DNA of 64,000 nt from Limnochordales bacterium (lineage in GTDB: Bacteria; Bacillota; Limnochordia; Limnochordales; DUMU01). The position numbers were made by a program, and so were the translations under genes. Position 1 is the stretch's first letter. Every line of letters begins with the position of its first letter. The notes beneath the pieces are model-generated. The model saw only the letters and a program-made list of their open reading frames with translations. It did not search any database and had not been told where the DNA came from. The stretch spans positions 62,001-126,000 of the forward strand of contig JADBKP010000009.1 in NCBI GenBank assembly GCA_014896315.1, written 5' to 3'. Of this stretch, positions 24,899 to 33,920 are shown one piece after another.

Positions 24899-25804
24899 CT
24901 ACGCTCGAGCAGTCTCCTCTCTCCAGGTAGTAAGACGGACGCCGAGGTCATCTATCATCCGATAGGTTTCCGGGTCGAGGAAAGCCTGCAGGTCCCAGAC
25001 CCGCTGTTGCCAGCCGGGGAAGATGGCCCGGAGCTCAGGTGTGTCCGCGGCGGGGTGGATGATTACCTGGCTCAGACCGGCAGGGAGTCCCGCGAAGATT
25101 CGCCGTATTGCTTCCTTCTTGGCAGCGTAATTGGGAGTGGCCGGCACCTGCACAAGGTAGTCGAGTTTCACCCCGGGATAAGCCTCGCTGAAGCGGGCGA
25201 GCGCCTCCACCGGATAGCCGGCCCGGGCGTACTCTTCTCGAACGAGCGGCGAAAGGCGCAGAAGCATGGGGGTCAGGCGATGCTCGGCCGCCGCGGCCAT
25301 ATAGGCTTCCAGGAAGGCGGGGGTGGCGTAGACCGTGCCCATGTGCGTGTCCAGGTGGGTGGGGGAGAGGCCCCAGGCCCTAGCCCGCTCGATCTGGGCC
25401 GTGAGTTCCTGGCGAACCTCTGCCGCCGAGGCGTGGGTGGCTACCGATTTTACGTCCCGCCAGAGGAAGCCGTCAGGGTCAACCAGCCCAGAAACGGTTG
25501 CCGACGGGGAAACTGGCCTCCAACGATAGGTAGCCCACTCGCTGGTCAGGGTCGCATGGATGCCGATGTCGGCCGTGCCGGTGCCGGCCCTGGCGCTGTC
25601 GGCCGCTGCCTTTTCATCTGTCAACCAGCGGACAAAGTCGTACGCCCACGGGCACGGGACCATGACGCTACCGGACCGCACCGGCGAGGACGTAATTAGT
25701 TCCTTGACAGCCAGGTTGGCCGCATGGCACATCCCGATGTCGTCACAGTGGATGATTACCCGGCGCTCGCCCCTTGAGGACTCCGATGAGGACTCCGAGG
25801 TCAC
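24899..25804 (-). CDS. ChbG/HpnK (YdjC-like) carbohydrate deacetylase
   Basis: A 301-residue member of the YdjC family, metal-dependent enzymes that remove acetyl groups from N-acetylated sugars. The metal and catalytic residues are in HCDDIGMCHAAN (Asp21, Asp22), GIHATLT and THLDTHMG, all conserved. The start is GTG at 25804; the next upstream region holds four tandem GCAGGTGA octamers rather than a standard ribosome site. The gene is 69 bases upstream of pncA on the same strand. The exact sugar cannot be named; chitooligosaccharide or hopanoid precursors are the known substrates in relatives. Confidence 0.85.
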   Translation of the reverse strand: MTSESSSESSRGERRVIIHCDDIGMCHAANLAVKELITSSPVRSGSVMVPCPWAYDFVRWLTDEKAAADSARAGTGTADIGIHATLTSEWATYRWRPVSPSATVSGLVDPDGFLWRDVKSVATHASAAEVRQELTAQIERARAWGLSPTHLDTHMGTVYATPAFLEAYMAAAAEHRLTPMLLRLSPLVREEYARAGYPVEALARFSEAYPGVKLDYLVQVPATPNYAAKKEAIRRIFAGLPAGLSQVIIHPAADTPELRAIFPGWQQRVWDLQAFLDPETYRMIDDLGVRLTTWREETARA

Positions 25805-25840
25805 GGGACACTCCCCCGTTTCTTGCGATGTGCGTCTTTC

Positions 25841-25872
25841 TCACCTGCTCACCTGTTCACCTGCTCACCTGC
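25841..25872. repeat. Four tandem 8-base units upstream of the deacetylase
   Basis: TCACCTGC, TCACCTGT, TCACCTGC, TCACCTGC in direct succession. Read on the minus strand this is GCAGGTGA four times, 37-68 bases before the deacetylase start, so several ribosome-site-like AGGTGA words lie in its leader. Confidence 0.85.
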
Positions 25873-25956
25873 TAACGTCTCGTTCTTCCCGCGAAACGCA
25901 TTTCCTGCGTTTGGGGTTGCAGGCAGTTCACCAGTAGTGCCGGCAGAGCGAGGCGA

Positions 25957-27360
25957 TCACTGGCTTTCGCCGGGAGGCAACGCCGCGAAAGCTTGCCGGG
26001 CGGCAGCAAGGGTATACTCGATGTCCGCTTCGGTGTGGGGCGTCTGCACGAACCAGGCCTCGTACTTGGACGGCGGCAGCAGTATGCCCCGGTGGAGCAT
26101 CTCCTGGAAGAAAAGGCCAAAGAGGCGGCTGTCGGACGCTTCGGTATCGGCGAAATTGCGGACCGGCCGTTCACTGAAGAAGAGGGTGAAGCCTCCCCCT
26201 ACCCGATTTACCTGAACCGGAATCCCGGCCTTCCGGGCGGCGTCGAGGAGCCCTTCTTCCAGTTGGGCGGCGAACTGGTCGAGCCGGGGGTAGGGGTTCT
26301 CCTCCCGCAGGGTGTCCAGGCAGGCTGCTGCGGCGGCGAGGGAGAGGGGGTTGCCGGCCCAGGTGCCGTTCTGGTAGACCGGGCCGAGGGGGGTTACCTG
26401 CTCCATCACCTCACGGCGGCCGCCATAGACGCCGATGGGAAGCCCACCGCCGATGATTTTGCCCAGCGTGATGAGGTCGGGGGCGGGGTTGATGTCAAAG
26501 AGAGGGTAGACCGCCCCGTAGCGGAAGCGGAAGGCGGTGATCACCTCGTCGGCGATGAGGAGTGCGCCGTGGCGACGGGCGGCCGCGGCAACGGCCGGCA
26601 GAAAGCCAGGAGCAGGGGGGACGATCCCGAAGTTGCCGACGATCGGTTCGAAGAGGATGGCGGCGACCTGGTCTCCGTGCGCGGCCATGGTGGCTTCGAG
26701 GGTGGCGAAGTCGTTCCAGGGGATGGCGATGACCTCGGCTTTGAGCGAGGGCGGAAGGCCGGCGCTGTCCTCCAGGCCGAAGGTGGACGAGCCCGAGCCG
26801 GCGGCCACGAGGACCAGGTCCGAATGGCCGTGGTATGAACCGATGAACTTCACGATCTTGCTGCGCCCCGTGTAGCCCCGGGCCACCCGGATGGCGCTCA
26901 TCACGGCCTCCGTGCCCGAGGCGGTAAAGCGCATGAGCTCAAGGCCGGGGATGGCTTGCTTCAGGCGCTCGGCGACTTCAGCCTCAAGCGGCTGGCAGGT
27001 GCCAAAGACCGTGCCCCGGCTGGCCTGAGCGGCGACGGCGGCGGCGATGCGGGGATGGCCGTGGCCGAGGATCAGGGCGCCGAAGGCGGCCAGGTAGTCG
27101 ATGTAGCGGTTGCCGTCCACGTCGTAGAGGTAACCGCCCCGGCCGTACTCCATGAAAAGGGGGGCGCTCCCGCCTACCGGTGTGTAGGAGCGGCTCGGGC
27201 TGTTGACCCCGCCCACGATGGCGCGGCTCGCCCGGGCAAAGAGCGCCTCAGAGCGCGGGAATGAACTTGGCCCGCGCGCGCAGTTGAAAGATCGCGAAGA
27301 GCTCAACCCATTCTTCCTCCTGATCCGGATCCAGACCTGTTTTCCAAGCACTGTGTTCAC
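25957..27360 (-). CDS. hemL: Glutamate-1-semialdehyde 2,1-aminomutase
   Basis: This PLP enzyme turns glutamate-1-semialdehyde into 5-aminolevulinate in C5 haem synthesis. PLP lysine is Lys301 (TLGKIIGGGLPIG); other markers are GGVNSPSRSY at 50-59, ASGTEAVMSAIRVAR, SYHGHSD and IADEVITAFR. Length 467 residues is longer than the usual 425-435 owing to about 30 extra N-terminal residues before FPRSEALFARA; GTG 27360 has only a fair ribosome site and the true start may lie inside. No other haem gene is near, and the gene is divergent from the CRISPR operon. Confidence 0.9.
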   Translation of the reverse strand: MNTVLGKQVWIRIRRKNGLSSSRSFNCARGPSSFPRSEALFARASRAIVGGVNSPSRSYTPVGGSAPLFMEYGRGGYLYDVDGNRYIDYLAAFGALILGHGHPRIAAAVAAQASRGTVFGTCQPLEAEVAERLKQAIPGLELMRFTASGTEAVMSAIRVARGYTGRSKIVKFIGSYHGHSDLVLVAAGSGSSTFGLEDSAGLPPSLKAEVIAIPWNDFATLEATMAAHGDQVAAILFEPIVGNFGIVPPAPGFLPAVAAAARRHGALLIADEVITAFRFRYGAVYPLFDINPAPDLITLGKIIGGGLPIGVYGGRREVMEQVTPLGPVYQNGTWAGNPLSLAAAAACLDTLREENPYPRLDQFAAQLEEGLLDAARKAGIPVQVNRVGGGFTLFFSERPVRNFADTEASDSRLFGLFFQEMLHRGILLPPSKYEAWFVQTPHTEADIEYTLAAARQAFAALPPGESQ

Positions 27361-27564
27361 ATTATAACTTCCGCAGTTCTGCTAAGCGATGGCAGGATTT
27401 CCTTGGCGTTCCGTAGAATCCCTGCCCATCCTCGTGTGGTGCTTTACTGCCATAAGTGCGCGACAGGACCACCGGGCCTTCTGCCCGGTATGCCGGTTGA
27501 TGTCCGCGGCGCGGAAGCGCGCTTGCTTTGCTGGAGAGCTTCAGGCAAGGAAAGGTGGCCGCAG

Positions 27565-30339
27565 ATGCCGGAGTGGGTCGACTATCTAACGGGTTTTTGT
27601 ATCAATTGCACCGATGCTTGGCTGTCACAGGTTAGGCGCCATCTGGCAGGCATGCTTGCCAGGGAGCTGCGGAGAATCGGCCCATCGGCAGACAGTGCTG
27701 ATCCGACCGCTTGGATCAAGGGCCGGGCGGATGTTGCTATCCGTTTTTGGACGCAGGAGTATTACCGATTGGTTTACCCCTTGCGTTTTGGCATCGACCG
27801 CGAAGCAGCCGGTTACGGGTCTTCGGGCCAGAATAGATCGAGTGGCCACGTTGGAGCTCTGTTACGCTGGCCCGCTCAAGACGCCCGAAGTGAGGAGGGC
27901 GGCTCAGGATACGAAACCTTGCGGCTGCGCGAGCGATTTCTGGATGAAATGAAGCTTCCTCCCATCCTGCCGGCAGCCTTCTGGGGGCCCTCATCCACGA
28001 CTGGGGACGGCACCGCGCCAGTCCGGACCAGTGCTCTTGCTGCCGACCAGGTGGGCGACATCGCGGCAACTTTGTATCTGGCCCTATACGACGCTGCCCA
28101 GGCCTCGGGCCGGTTTGACTGGCTACATGCCTTGCGGTTGGGTGTAGCCGTTTCTCCCGTCTGGCCCGAGATAGAGCCTGATATACCGAGCCTGCTCAAG
28201 CCTCCGGCGGTTTCCGGGGCGGCTCCGCTCGTCGAATTGGCCCGGGCGGTGGCCGGCTTCTTCCAGCCCGGCGTCCCCGGAGCACCCGGTACGGGGAGTC
28301 CGGCGGAGAAAGCGGCGCCTGGCACACCCGACCCGGATTGCTCGCTAGTTGCCTCAGTTGCCTCGCTCATCGAAAAGCTGGCTGCGCATCCGCCGACGGA
28401 AGAAGTGGTAGAAGTGCTGCGGGCCTGCCGCAGCACGCCTTTGGGGCGGAATCACCAGGCCAGTCTCAACGTGGAGTTAGCTGTCGTAGTGGGTGGGGCG
28501 CAACGCATCAAACAGTATGTATTTGAGTCGCCCGGATTGAACGAGATCCGGGGTGCTTCCACCCTGCTGGATGAGGCTACGCGGGAAATCAGGAAGAAGG
28601 TCGAGGAGTGCCTCGGTCCTGAGCTCGTGCTACGGGCCGCCGCGTCGACCGTTGTTTTTCTCTGTCCGGCCGCGCAGGCCGAGAAGTGGCGGGAGACTAT
28701 TCGACGGCTGCTGCTAAGCCGCTGTCAGGTGGCGCGAGTCACCACCGGAGTGGCGAAGGCAAAGCTGGCCGACTTCCTTGCCGAACCGGGGGCCTTCATC
28801 GGGCAGGCCTACCGCGATCAGGAGAGGGAACGCTTTTCGCGCCAGGGACCGCATTGGGAGCCGTTACCGTTTGAAGCACGCTGCACTTTGTGTCGGCAGC
28901 GGCCGGCTTCTGAGCTGTATCTCTTTCCCGGCGATGAGCAAGCACAACCGGTCTGTGAGCCCTGCCGGAGAAAGCGGGAAAAAGGCAGAAGGGAACGCAC
29001 CGGCAAGTCCGCCGCCATATTGAACTGGGTGCAAGTTTCCGCCCGGGATCTGCTGGCCGGGCGGCTCGGGCCGGGAGGCAAGGGGTGGCCGGAGACGGCG
29101 GTGGCCCAGAGCGGCCAATCCCGGGAAGGGGCGGCGCCAGGTCTGGACAACCAGGCCGATGGTCGCACCGTCCCTGAATCGGAGTTCAAGTTCTTCCCCA
29201 ATGAGATCAGTGAGATCGTGGGGCTGGACGCCGAACAAGGGGGAAGGCACCGGGAGGGCGAGGAGCGCCGGCGGCTGCTGGCTGTTTTGTACGCAGACGG
29301 AAACAATTTTGGCCGAATCGTTCAGAGGTTAAAGACGCTGGGGCAGCAGCGTCAGTGGTCGCATCGGGTGGAGGCGGTCACTCAGGCTGCGGTGAGTTTG
29401 GCGCTGGCCGACGCAATAGTACAGGCAAGGAAGCGGTCGGGCCGCTCTTTCTCACATCTCCCCGTCGAGGTGCTGGCGCTGGGAGGCGATGACGTCAGTC
29501 TTCTCCTGGCCAGCAGCATCGCCTTGCCGGTGGCGGCCGAGTTCACGCGCCTCACCGACGCGGAGTTCGGGCGGGCAACAGCTGAGGCGGGGGAAGTGAC
29601 CGCCAGCTTCTCCACCGGTGTCGCCGTTTCCCATCCCTCGTCTCCCGTGCGCCGTTTGGTGGAGTTGGTAGAAGACGAAGACGGGCTTCTGCACTGGGCC
29701 AAGCGTGCTAAGGTCGCAGGAGGGTCTGCAGGCTCGGCCGACGCGGATGGAGGGCGGATCGCCTTCTGGTTCACCACTTCATCAGAGCAGCTGCCGGAGT
29801 CCATATCTGATCATCTGTCCCGTCACTTCCGTAAAGAGTCGTTGCACGGGCCGGTTTACCTTACACTACAGCCGTTCACCAGCAGGGAGCTGGAGTTCCT
29901 GCTGGACAAAGCCAGGCAACTCCTGAGCGCAACTTCTACGGCACAAAGCGGCGAAGGGGTTAGCGACGAGGAAGGCACGGGTAACGTTACGGAGAAACCG
30001 GGACGGGCAGCCAGTGTCACAGGAGCGCTCACGCGGCTTGTCACGCCGTTCGTGAAAGAGACTCCGCCCATTGCGGCGCTGCACTACAGCTACCGTGCCG
30101 CGCGGGAACAGTCCGCGGGAATCCCGTTGCGCCTGTGCAGCCTGCTGGAGCAGCCCGTGGCAGACGGCAGCAGCTGGCAGTCGGTCTTTAATGCCAGGGG
30201 CTGGTTCCCAGTGCTAACGATACCCGGTCGTCCGCCGTTCGGCGGCATTGTGAATGATTCCGGGACCACGCCGGCATCGGCCGCACCCATGTTCACACCC
30301 CTGGTGGATCTGTGGCAGATCGTCAAGCTGCTGGATTAG
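27565..30339 (+). CDS. cas10: Type III-D CRISPR Cas10 (HD-less, GGDD present)
   Basis: The large subunit of a type III effector. After an N-terminal part of about 300 residues without an HD nuclease motif comes a first palm-like region (IKQYVFESPGLNEIRGAS), a zinc knuckle with two CXXC pairs near 440 and 464, and the cyclase palm: YADGNNFG near 576 and GGDD at 640-643. The intact GGDD predicts synthesis of cyclic oligoadenylate from ATP when target RNA is bound. Lack of HD together with the neighbouring Csx10 points to subtype III-D. ATG 27565 is preferred because AAGGAAAGGTGG precedes it; the frame is open from 27403. It is the first gene of the operon. Confidence 0.88.
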   Translation: MPEWVDYLTGFCINCTDAWLSQVRRHLAGMLARELRRIGPSADSADPTAWIKGRADVAIRFWTQEYYRLVYPLRFGIDREAAGYGSSGQNRSSGHVGALLRWPAQDARSEEGGSGYETLRLRERFLDEMKLPPILPAAFWGPSSTTGDGTAPVRTSALAADQVGDIAATLYLALYDAAQASGRFDWLHALRLGVAVSPVWPEIEPDIPSLLKPPAVSGAAPLVELARAVAGFFQPGVPGAPGTGSPAEKAAPGTPDPDCSLVASVASLIEKLAAHPPTEEVVEVLRACRSTPLGRNHQASLNVELAVVVGGAQRIKQYVFESPGLNEIRGASTLLDEATREIRKKVEECLGPELVLRAAASTVVFLCPAAQAEKWRETIRRLLLSRCQVARVTTGVAKAKLADFLAEPGAFIGQAYRDQERERFSRQGPHWEPLPFEARCTLCRQRPASELYLFPGDEQAQPVCEPCRRKREKGRRERTGKSAAILNWVQVSARDLLAGRLGPGGKGWPETAVAQSGQSREGAAPGLDNQADGRTVPESEFKFFPNEISEIVGLDAEQGGRHREGEERRRLLAVLYADGNNFGRIVQRLKTLGQQRQWSHRVEAVTQAAVSLALADAIVQARKRSGRSFSHLPVEVLALGGDDVSLLLASSIALPVAAEFTRLTDAEFGRATAEAGEVTASFSTGVAVSHPSSPVRRLVELVEDEDGLLHWAKRAKVAGGSAGSADADGGRIAFWFTTSSEQLPESISDHLSRHFRKESLHGPVYLTLQPFTSRELEFLLDKARQLLSATSTAQSGEGVSDEEGTGNVTEKPGRAASVTGALTRLVTPFVKETPPIAALHYSYRAAREQSAGIPLRLCSLLEQPVADGSSWQSVFNARGWFPVLTIPGRPPFGGIVNDSGTTPASAAPMFTPLVDLWQIVKLLD

Positions 30340-30413
30340 CTCGGAAGGGCATAAGTGCCGTGGCTTTCGCCATTGGTCCGTGAGTCCAATGGGGACGGAA
30401 GGGAGAATGATCC

Positions 30414-31223
30414 GTGCTCACTTTCAACTGGAGAGTAACCTACCGGTCAGAGGGCCCGCTCGACGTTCACGGTGCGGGGCTGGGTGTCGTACTCGCCGAC
30501 CGCAGCGTGGAGGTGGGCGGCGAAGACCTGCCGGTCATCCCCGGATCGAGTTTGCGGGGCGTAGCCCGGACGGAGCTGGAGCGATTGCTGCGGTCGGTCG
30601 GGAGGTTTGTATGCCAACCGCCGCATCCCGACCGGATGTGTCCCCATGTGCGCTCGGGGACGGCCAGGCCAGGTGAATCCGGGTCCCAGGGCAAGCCCGT
30701 GAGCGAGGCCGAGAAGCAAAACTTTGCAGGGTTGACGGCGATCGGGCGCGAGCAGCTGGTATTCTGTGACGCTTGCCGGATCTTTGGCAGCCCTTGGCTT
30801 TCGTCCGCCGTCTGGTTCAGCGAGCTGGTGACGGCGGAGCCGGTGAAGGTGGCCACCCGCACCAGCGTGAGTGTGAGCCGGTGGACCGGGAGTGCCGAAA
30901 GCGAGAGGCTCTACTCTTTCGAGTTCGTACCCGCAGGCGCCGACAGGTCGACGCTGTTGTGGGTTGGGAACGTTGAAGGGCGGCTCGAGGAGCCCTTGGC
31001 AGGACTTTTGCTCATCGCCTTACGGATGGTGTCTCATCTCGGCGGGCAAAAAGCCCGGGGGTTCGGGCGCGTGAGCCTCGTTAGGATTGAAGGGCACGTC
31101 GGCCCGTCCCGGCCTGACGAACCCCTGACAGAAGATGTCAGCAACAAGTTGATGGAGTTGGGTTGGGCCCGCCTGGAGAGGGCTTCCGCACCGGACGCCA
31201 AAGGAGGGTCCGCCCATGACTGA
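30414..31223 (+). CDS. Csm3-like RAMP (Cas7 group), first copy
   Basis: A 269-residue RAMP protein with the family's VIPGSSLRGVAR (41-52), the CDACRIFGS zinc segment (Cys118, Cys121) and the glycine-rich loop GGQKARGFGRV near 210. Cas7-type subunits form the backbone that grips crRNA and cut target RNA with a loop aspartate; Asp29 and Asp38 lie in the corresponding loop and are candidates. GTG 30414 starts 74 bases after cas10, and the end overlaps the Csx10 gene by 8 bases. Confidence 0.85.
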   Translation: MLTFNWRVTYRSEGPLDVHGAGLGVVLADRSVEVGGEDLPVIPGSSLRGVARTELERLLRSVGRFVCQPPHPDRMCPHVRSGTARPGESGSQGKPVSEAEKQNFAGLTAIGREQLVFCDACRIFGSPWLSSAVWFSELVTAEPVKVATRTSVSVSRWTGSAESERLYSFEFVPAGADRSTLLWVGNVEGRLEEPLAGLLLIALRMVSHLGGQKARGFGRVSLVRIEGHVGPSRPDEPLTEDVSNKLMELGWARLERASAPDAKGGSAHD

Positions 31224-32631
31224 ATCCGGACTGATCTGGATTGAAGCAACTTTTTACCCCGACAGCCCGTTCATGATCGGTGGGGGGTTTGAAAGTCAGA
31301 ACTTGCGGGAGAGCCAAACCTTTATTCCCGGTAGCGTAATCCGTGGTGCTCTAGCCGCTCTGATCCTTGAGGCCCGGGGATGGCTGTGGCCTGCGGGTGA
31401 GCTACCCGAGGCGGGATCAGACCCGCTAGCAGACCGGTTCTGCCGGACCTTCCTGGATCAACGACGGGCGGTGCGCATGACTGCCCTTTTCCCGGTTCCG
31501 CAAGGGAGTCCCCGCACGAAGGAGGAGAAAGAGCCAGGTGAACGGTGGGATCGGTGGATTGGGTTCCCGATGCCGCTAACGGCCCGTCAATGCAAAGCCA
31601 ACCCCGAACACGGGATTTTTGACACCGCGCTGCCCATACCGGGACACACCGGGGGGATCGGCTGCCCGCGCTGTCGGGAACGGGTGGCAAGGGCGCGAGG
31701 CTGGCTGGCGTATGCCGCCCCGGCCACAGAGGAGACGCCGGAAAATGCCGCGGTCGATAGGGAGCGTCATTACCGGAAGGTTGCTCCCGCACGGCGTACG
31801 GTTACGAGGGTTGGCATCAACCGGTTCACCGAAACGGCAGAAAAGGGGATGCTCTACTCGCTGCGCGTCGTAGACGACCGACATGTGGTTTACCGTGGCT
31901 TCTGGCCTGCTTCTGAGGCTGCCTGGGAGGAGCTCGAAAGTCTGCTAAACGAGACGGGATGGCCTGCGGTTGCCGGTCAGAACGAGCGGGGTTGGGCGGT
32001 TAAGGTAGGCGGCAACCGTGCCCGGGGCTTTGGTCGGGGCATTCTGGTTTTGCGCCGCCTCCCGGGAGCTGATCGCCCGGGCCTTCCCGGCCTGATGCAA
32101 AGGGTGCAGATGGGGCAGCAAGAGCAGATCTTCCTTCTTACTCTCCAGTCGCCTTTGATACTGGGCGACATGCTCTTGGGCCGGGAATCAGAGAGCAGTA
32201 TCAGACGGTGGTGGTCGCAGGAGATTTTTGCACAGGCCGGCCTAACCCCACCGCCGGGGTGGGAGTGGGTGCCAGAGCTAAGTGTTCTGGAGTGGAGTAC
32301 TGTCTCGGGCTGGTCACAGGCCTGGCGGCTGCCCAAGGCAGTCCAGCCGGCTCTGGCTGCCGGGTCCGTGCTGGCTTACCGGCTGGCGGGGACGCCTTCG
32401 GCTGCGGCGACGGCTGCGGCTGAGGCTACGGCTACGGCTGCGGAGGTGGGGCAGCAGCTCACAGCGTTCCTGGCTCAAGTGGAACGAAACGGGCTAGGAT
32501 TGGAGCGATTGGCCGGATTTGGAGATGTCGTCGTCTGTCATCCATTCCATTGGGATGCGAATCCGGGCCGGGCCCGAAACCAGCGACCGGCCACGGCTAC
32601 GGCGAAAGGTGGAAGGAGTGAAGTGAGTTGA
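31216..32631 (+). CDS. csx10: Csx10 (Cas5-like RAMP of type III-D)
   Basis: The hallmark gene of subtype III-D. FIPGSVIRGALA (36-47), RMTALFPVP, a CPRC pair, TRVGINRFTETAEKGMLYSL and GGNRARGFGRG are the usual Csx10 blocks, and GWSQAWRLPKA with SVLAYRL mark the C-terminal RAMP domain. It would hold the crRNA 5' handle next to Cas10. Residues about 395-412 are an Ala/Thr/Glu run coded by a short-period repeat, and the last 25 residues are also simple in composition. Overlaps of 8 and 4 bases with its neighbours show tight operon coupling. Confidence 0.87.
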   Translation: MTESGLIWIEATFYPDSPFMIGGGFESQNLRESQTFIPGSVIRGALAALILEARGWLWPAGELPEAGSDPLADRFCRTFLDQRRAVRMTALFPVPQGSPRTKEEKEPGERWDRWIGFPMPLTARQCKANPEHGIFDTALPIPGHTGGIGCPRCRERVARARGWLAYAAPATEETPENAAVDRERHYRKVAPARRTVTRVGINRFTETAEKGMLYSLRVVDDRHVVYRGFWPASEAAWEELESLLNETGWPAVAGQNERGWAVKVGGNRARGFGRGILVLRRLPGADRPGLPGLMQRVQMGQQEQIFLLTLQSPLILGDMLLGRESESSIRRWWSQEIFAQAGLTPPPGWEWVPELSVLEWSTVSGWSQAWRLPKAVQPALAAGSVLAYRLAGTPSAAATAAAEATATAAEVGQQLTAFLAQVERNGLGLERLAGFGDVVVCHPFHWDANPGRARNQRPATATAKGGRSEVS

Positions 32632-33053
32632 ACGTGCAGGCTGCAACCAACGTCAACCGCGTTCCCATAGACGACTGGATGGTAGAGCAAGCAAACGCCA
32701 TAGCGCGAGAAACAGTGTGGGACAAGAACGGCGATCAATCCGCCTCCCAGCTGAGCCGGGCGATGAAGGTGGCACTGGCCGCACCTACTCGCCGCGTTCT
32801 CGAACACTGGATCCGCTACCAGTGGGCTCGGGAAACCTCGCAAGACTTGTGGCAGAAGCGGTCGGGCAACAGCACGATAGCCCAGCGTGTGATCTCCGTC
32901 CTCAACCAGCTTCCGCAAAAGCTGCAAAGCGACCCGCGGGCTACGACGGTCACGGAAGCCGAAGTGATGCAGGCGGCCGCTCGCTTCTTCGGGTACCTGC
33001 GCCGCTCGATCATCGCAGCCGCCAAGGGCAAGCTGGCGCCGGGGGAGGTGTGA
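32628..33053 (+). CDS. Putative small helical subunit (Cas11/Csm2-like)
   Basis: TTG 32628 overlaps the Csx10 stop by 4 bases. The 141 residues are almost entirely predicted helix with many Arg, Gln and Ala (EHWIRYQWARETSQDLWQKR, AAARFFGYLRRSIIAAAKGK). Size, helical content and place between RAMP genes suit the Cas11 filament subunit of type III complexes, but I see no diagnostic motif. The 148-aa gene at the operon end is a second candidate for this role. Confidence 0.55.
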   Translation: MNVQAATNVNRVPIDDWMVEQANAIARETVWDKNGDQSASQLSRAMKVALAAPTRRVLEHWIRYQWARETSQDLWQKRSGNSTIAQRVISVLNQLPQKLQSDPRATTVTEAEVMQAAARFFGYLRRSIIAAAKGKLAPGEV

Positions 33054-33056
33054 GCC

Positions 33057-33920
33057 GTGCGTGATTATACGGATGTCTGGGGCAGATTCCAGCGCCGCGT
33101 CATCATCAAAGCAGAGCTGGTTACCGTCACCGGCCTGCGCATCGGAGCCGGGGGCGAGAGTTATCTTCCCAGTGCTACTGACCTGCCGATTCTCAAGCAA
33201 AACGGCGTGCCCTACATCCCGGGCTCATCGCTGCGCGGCCCGTTGCGGGCCGAAGTCGAACGGTTGGTTCGTACTGTCGAACCCGGGCCGACGGGTGGCG
33301 GATACGGAGCGTGCGATCCTCTGTATGATCGTGCTTGTGGCGGTCGCGATGCGGCGAAGGCTGCCGGGCAGTCTCTCGATCCGGAGTCGGTTTGGAATAG
33401 CAGCTGCAGGGTGTGCCGCATATTCGGGTCACAACGGCTCGCCTCTCGCCTGCGCGTACGCGACCTTCCTCTCATCGACCGGACGGGCGGCAAGGGGCCT
33501 TGGTTTGACCTGCGGGACGGTGTGGCTATCGATCGGGAAAAGGAGACGGCGGCTAGCGGCCTCAAGTTTGATTTCGAAGTCGTCGTTCCGGGTCAGGCTT
33601 TTGCGCTGGAGATGGTGGGCGAAAATCTAGCCGATGATGAACTGGGCCTGGTTGCCTATGCTCTCAAGGAGCTTCACGAGCAGCGCTTGCCCATCGGGGG
33701 CTTCAAGGGGCGCGGTTTGGGCCGGGTACGCCTCGACAGCTTGTCGGTACAGGTCATCGATGGGATACGGGACCTGAAGCAATTCTCCCGAACGAACGGG
33801 GCAAGTCCGGCTCCGCTTCGGGATGATCAGGCCTGGGCGATGCTGGAGCGCTGGATTAACTCTTTCTGGGAGCAAGTCGGAGAGCCGGCCGGTAAGGCTG
33901 CGGGAGGAGCGATGCAGTAA
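33057..33920 (+). CDS. Csm3-like RAMP, second copy
   Basis: The 287 residues carry the classic Csm3 layout: GLRIGAGGESYLPSATDLPI, in which Asp42 fits the RNA-cutting aspartate, then YIPGSSLRGPLRAEVERLV, the zinc segment SSCRVCRIFGS and the loop GGFKGRGLGRV. GTG 33057 lies 3 bases after the previous stop, and its own end overlaps the next ATG by one base (TAATG). It should form part of the backbone that cuts target RNA at 6-base steps. Confidence 0.87.
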   Translation: MRDYTDVWGRFQRRVIIKAELVTVTGLRIGAGGESYLPSATDLPILKQNGVPYIPGSSLRGPLRAEVERLVRTVEPGPTGGGYGACDPLYDRACGGRDAAKAAGQSLDPESVWNSSCRVCRIFGSQRLASRLRVRDLPLIDRTGGKGPWFDLRDGVAIDREKETAASGLKFDFEVVVPGQAFALEMVGENLADDELGLVAYALKELHEQRLPIGGFKGRGLGRVRLDSLSVQVIDGIRDLKQFSRTNGASPAPLRDDQAWAMLERWINSFWEQVGEPAGKAAGGAMQ

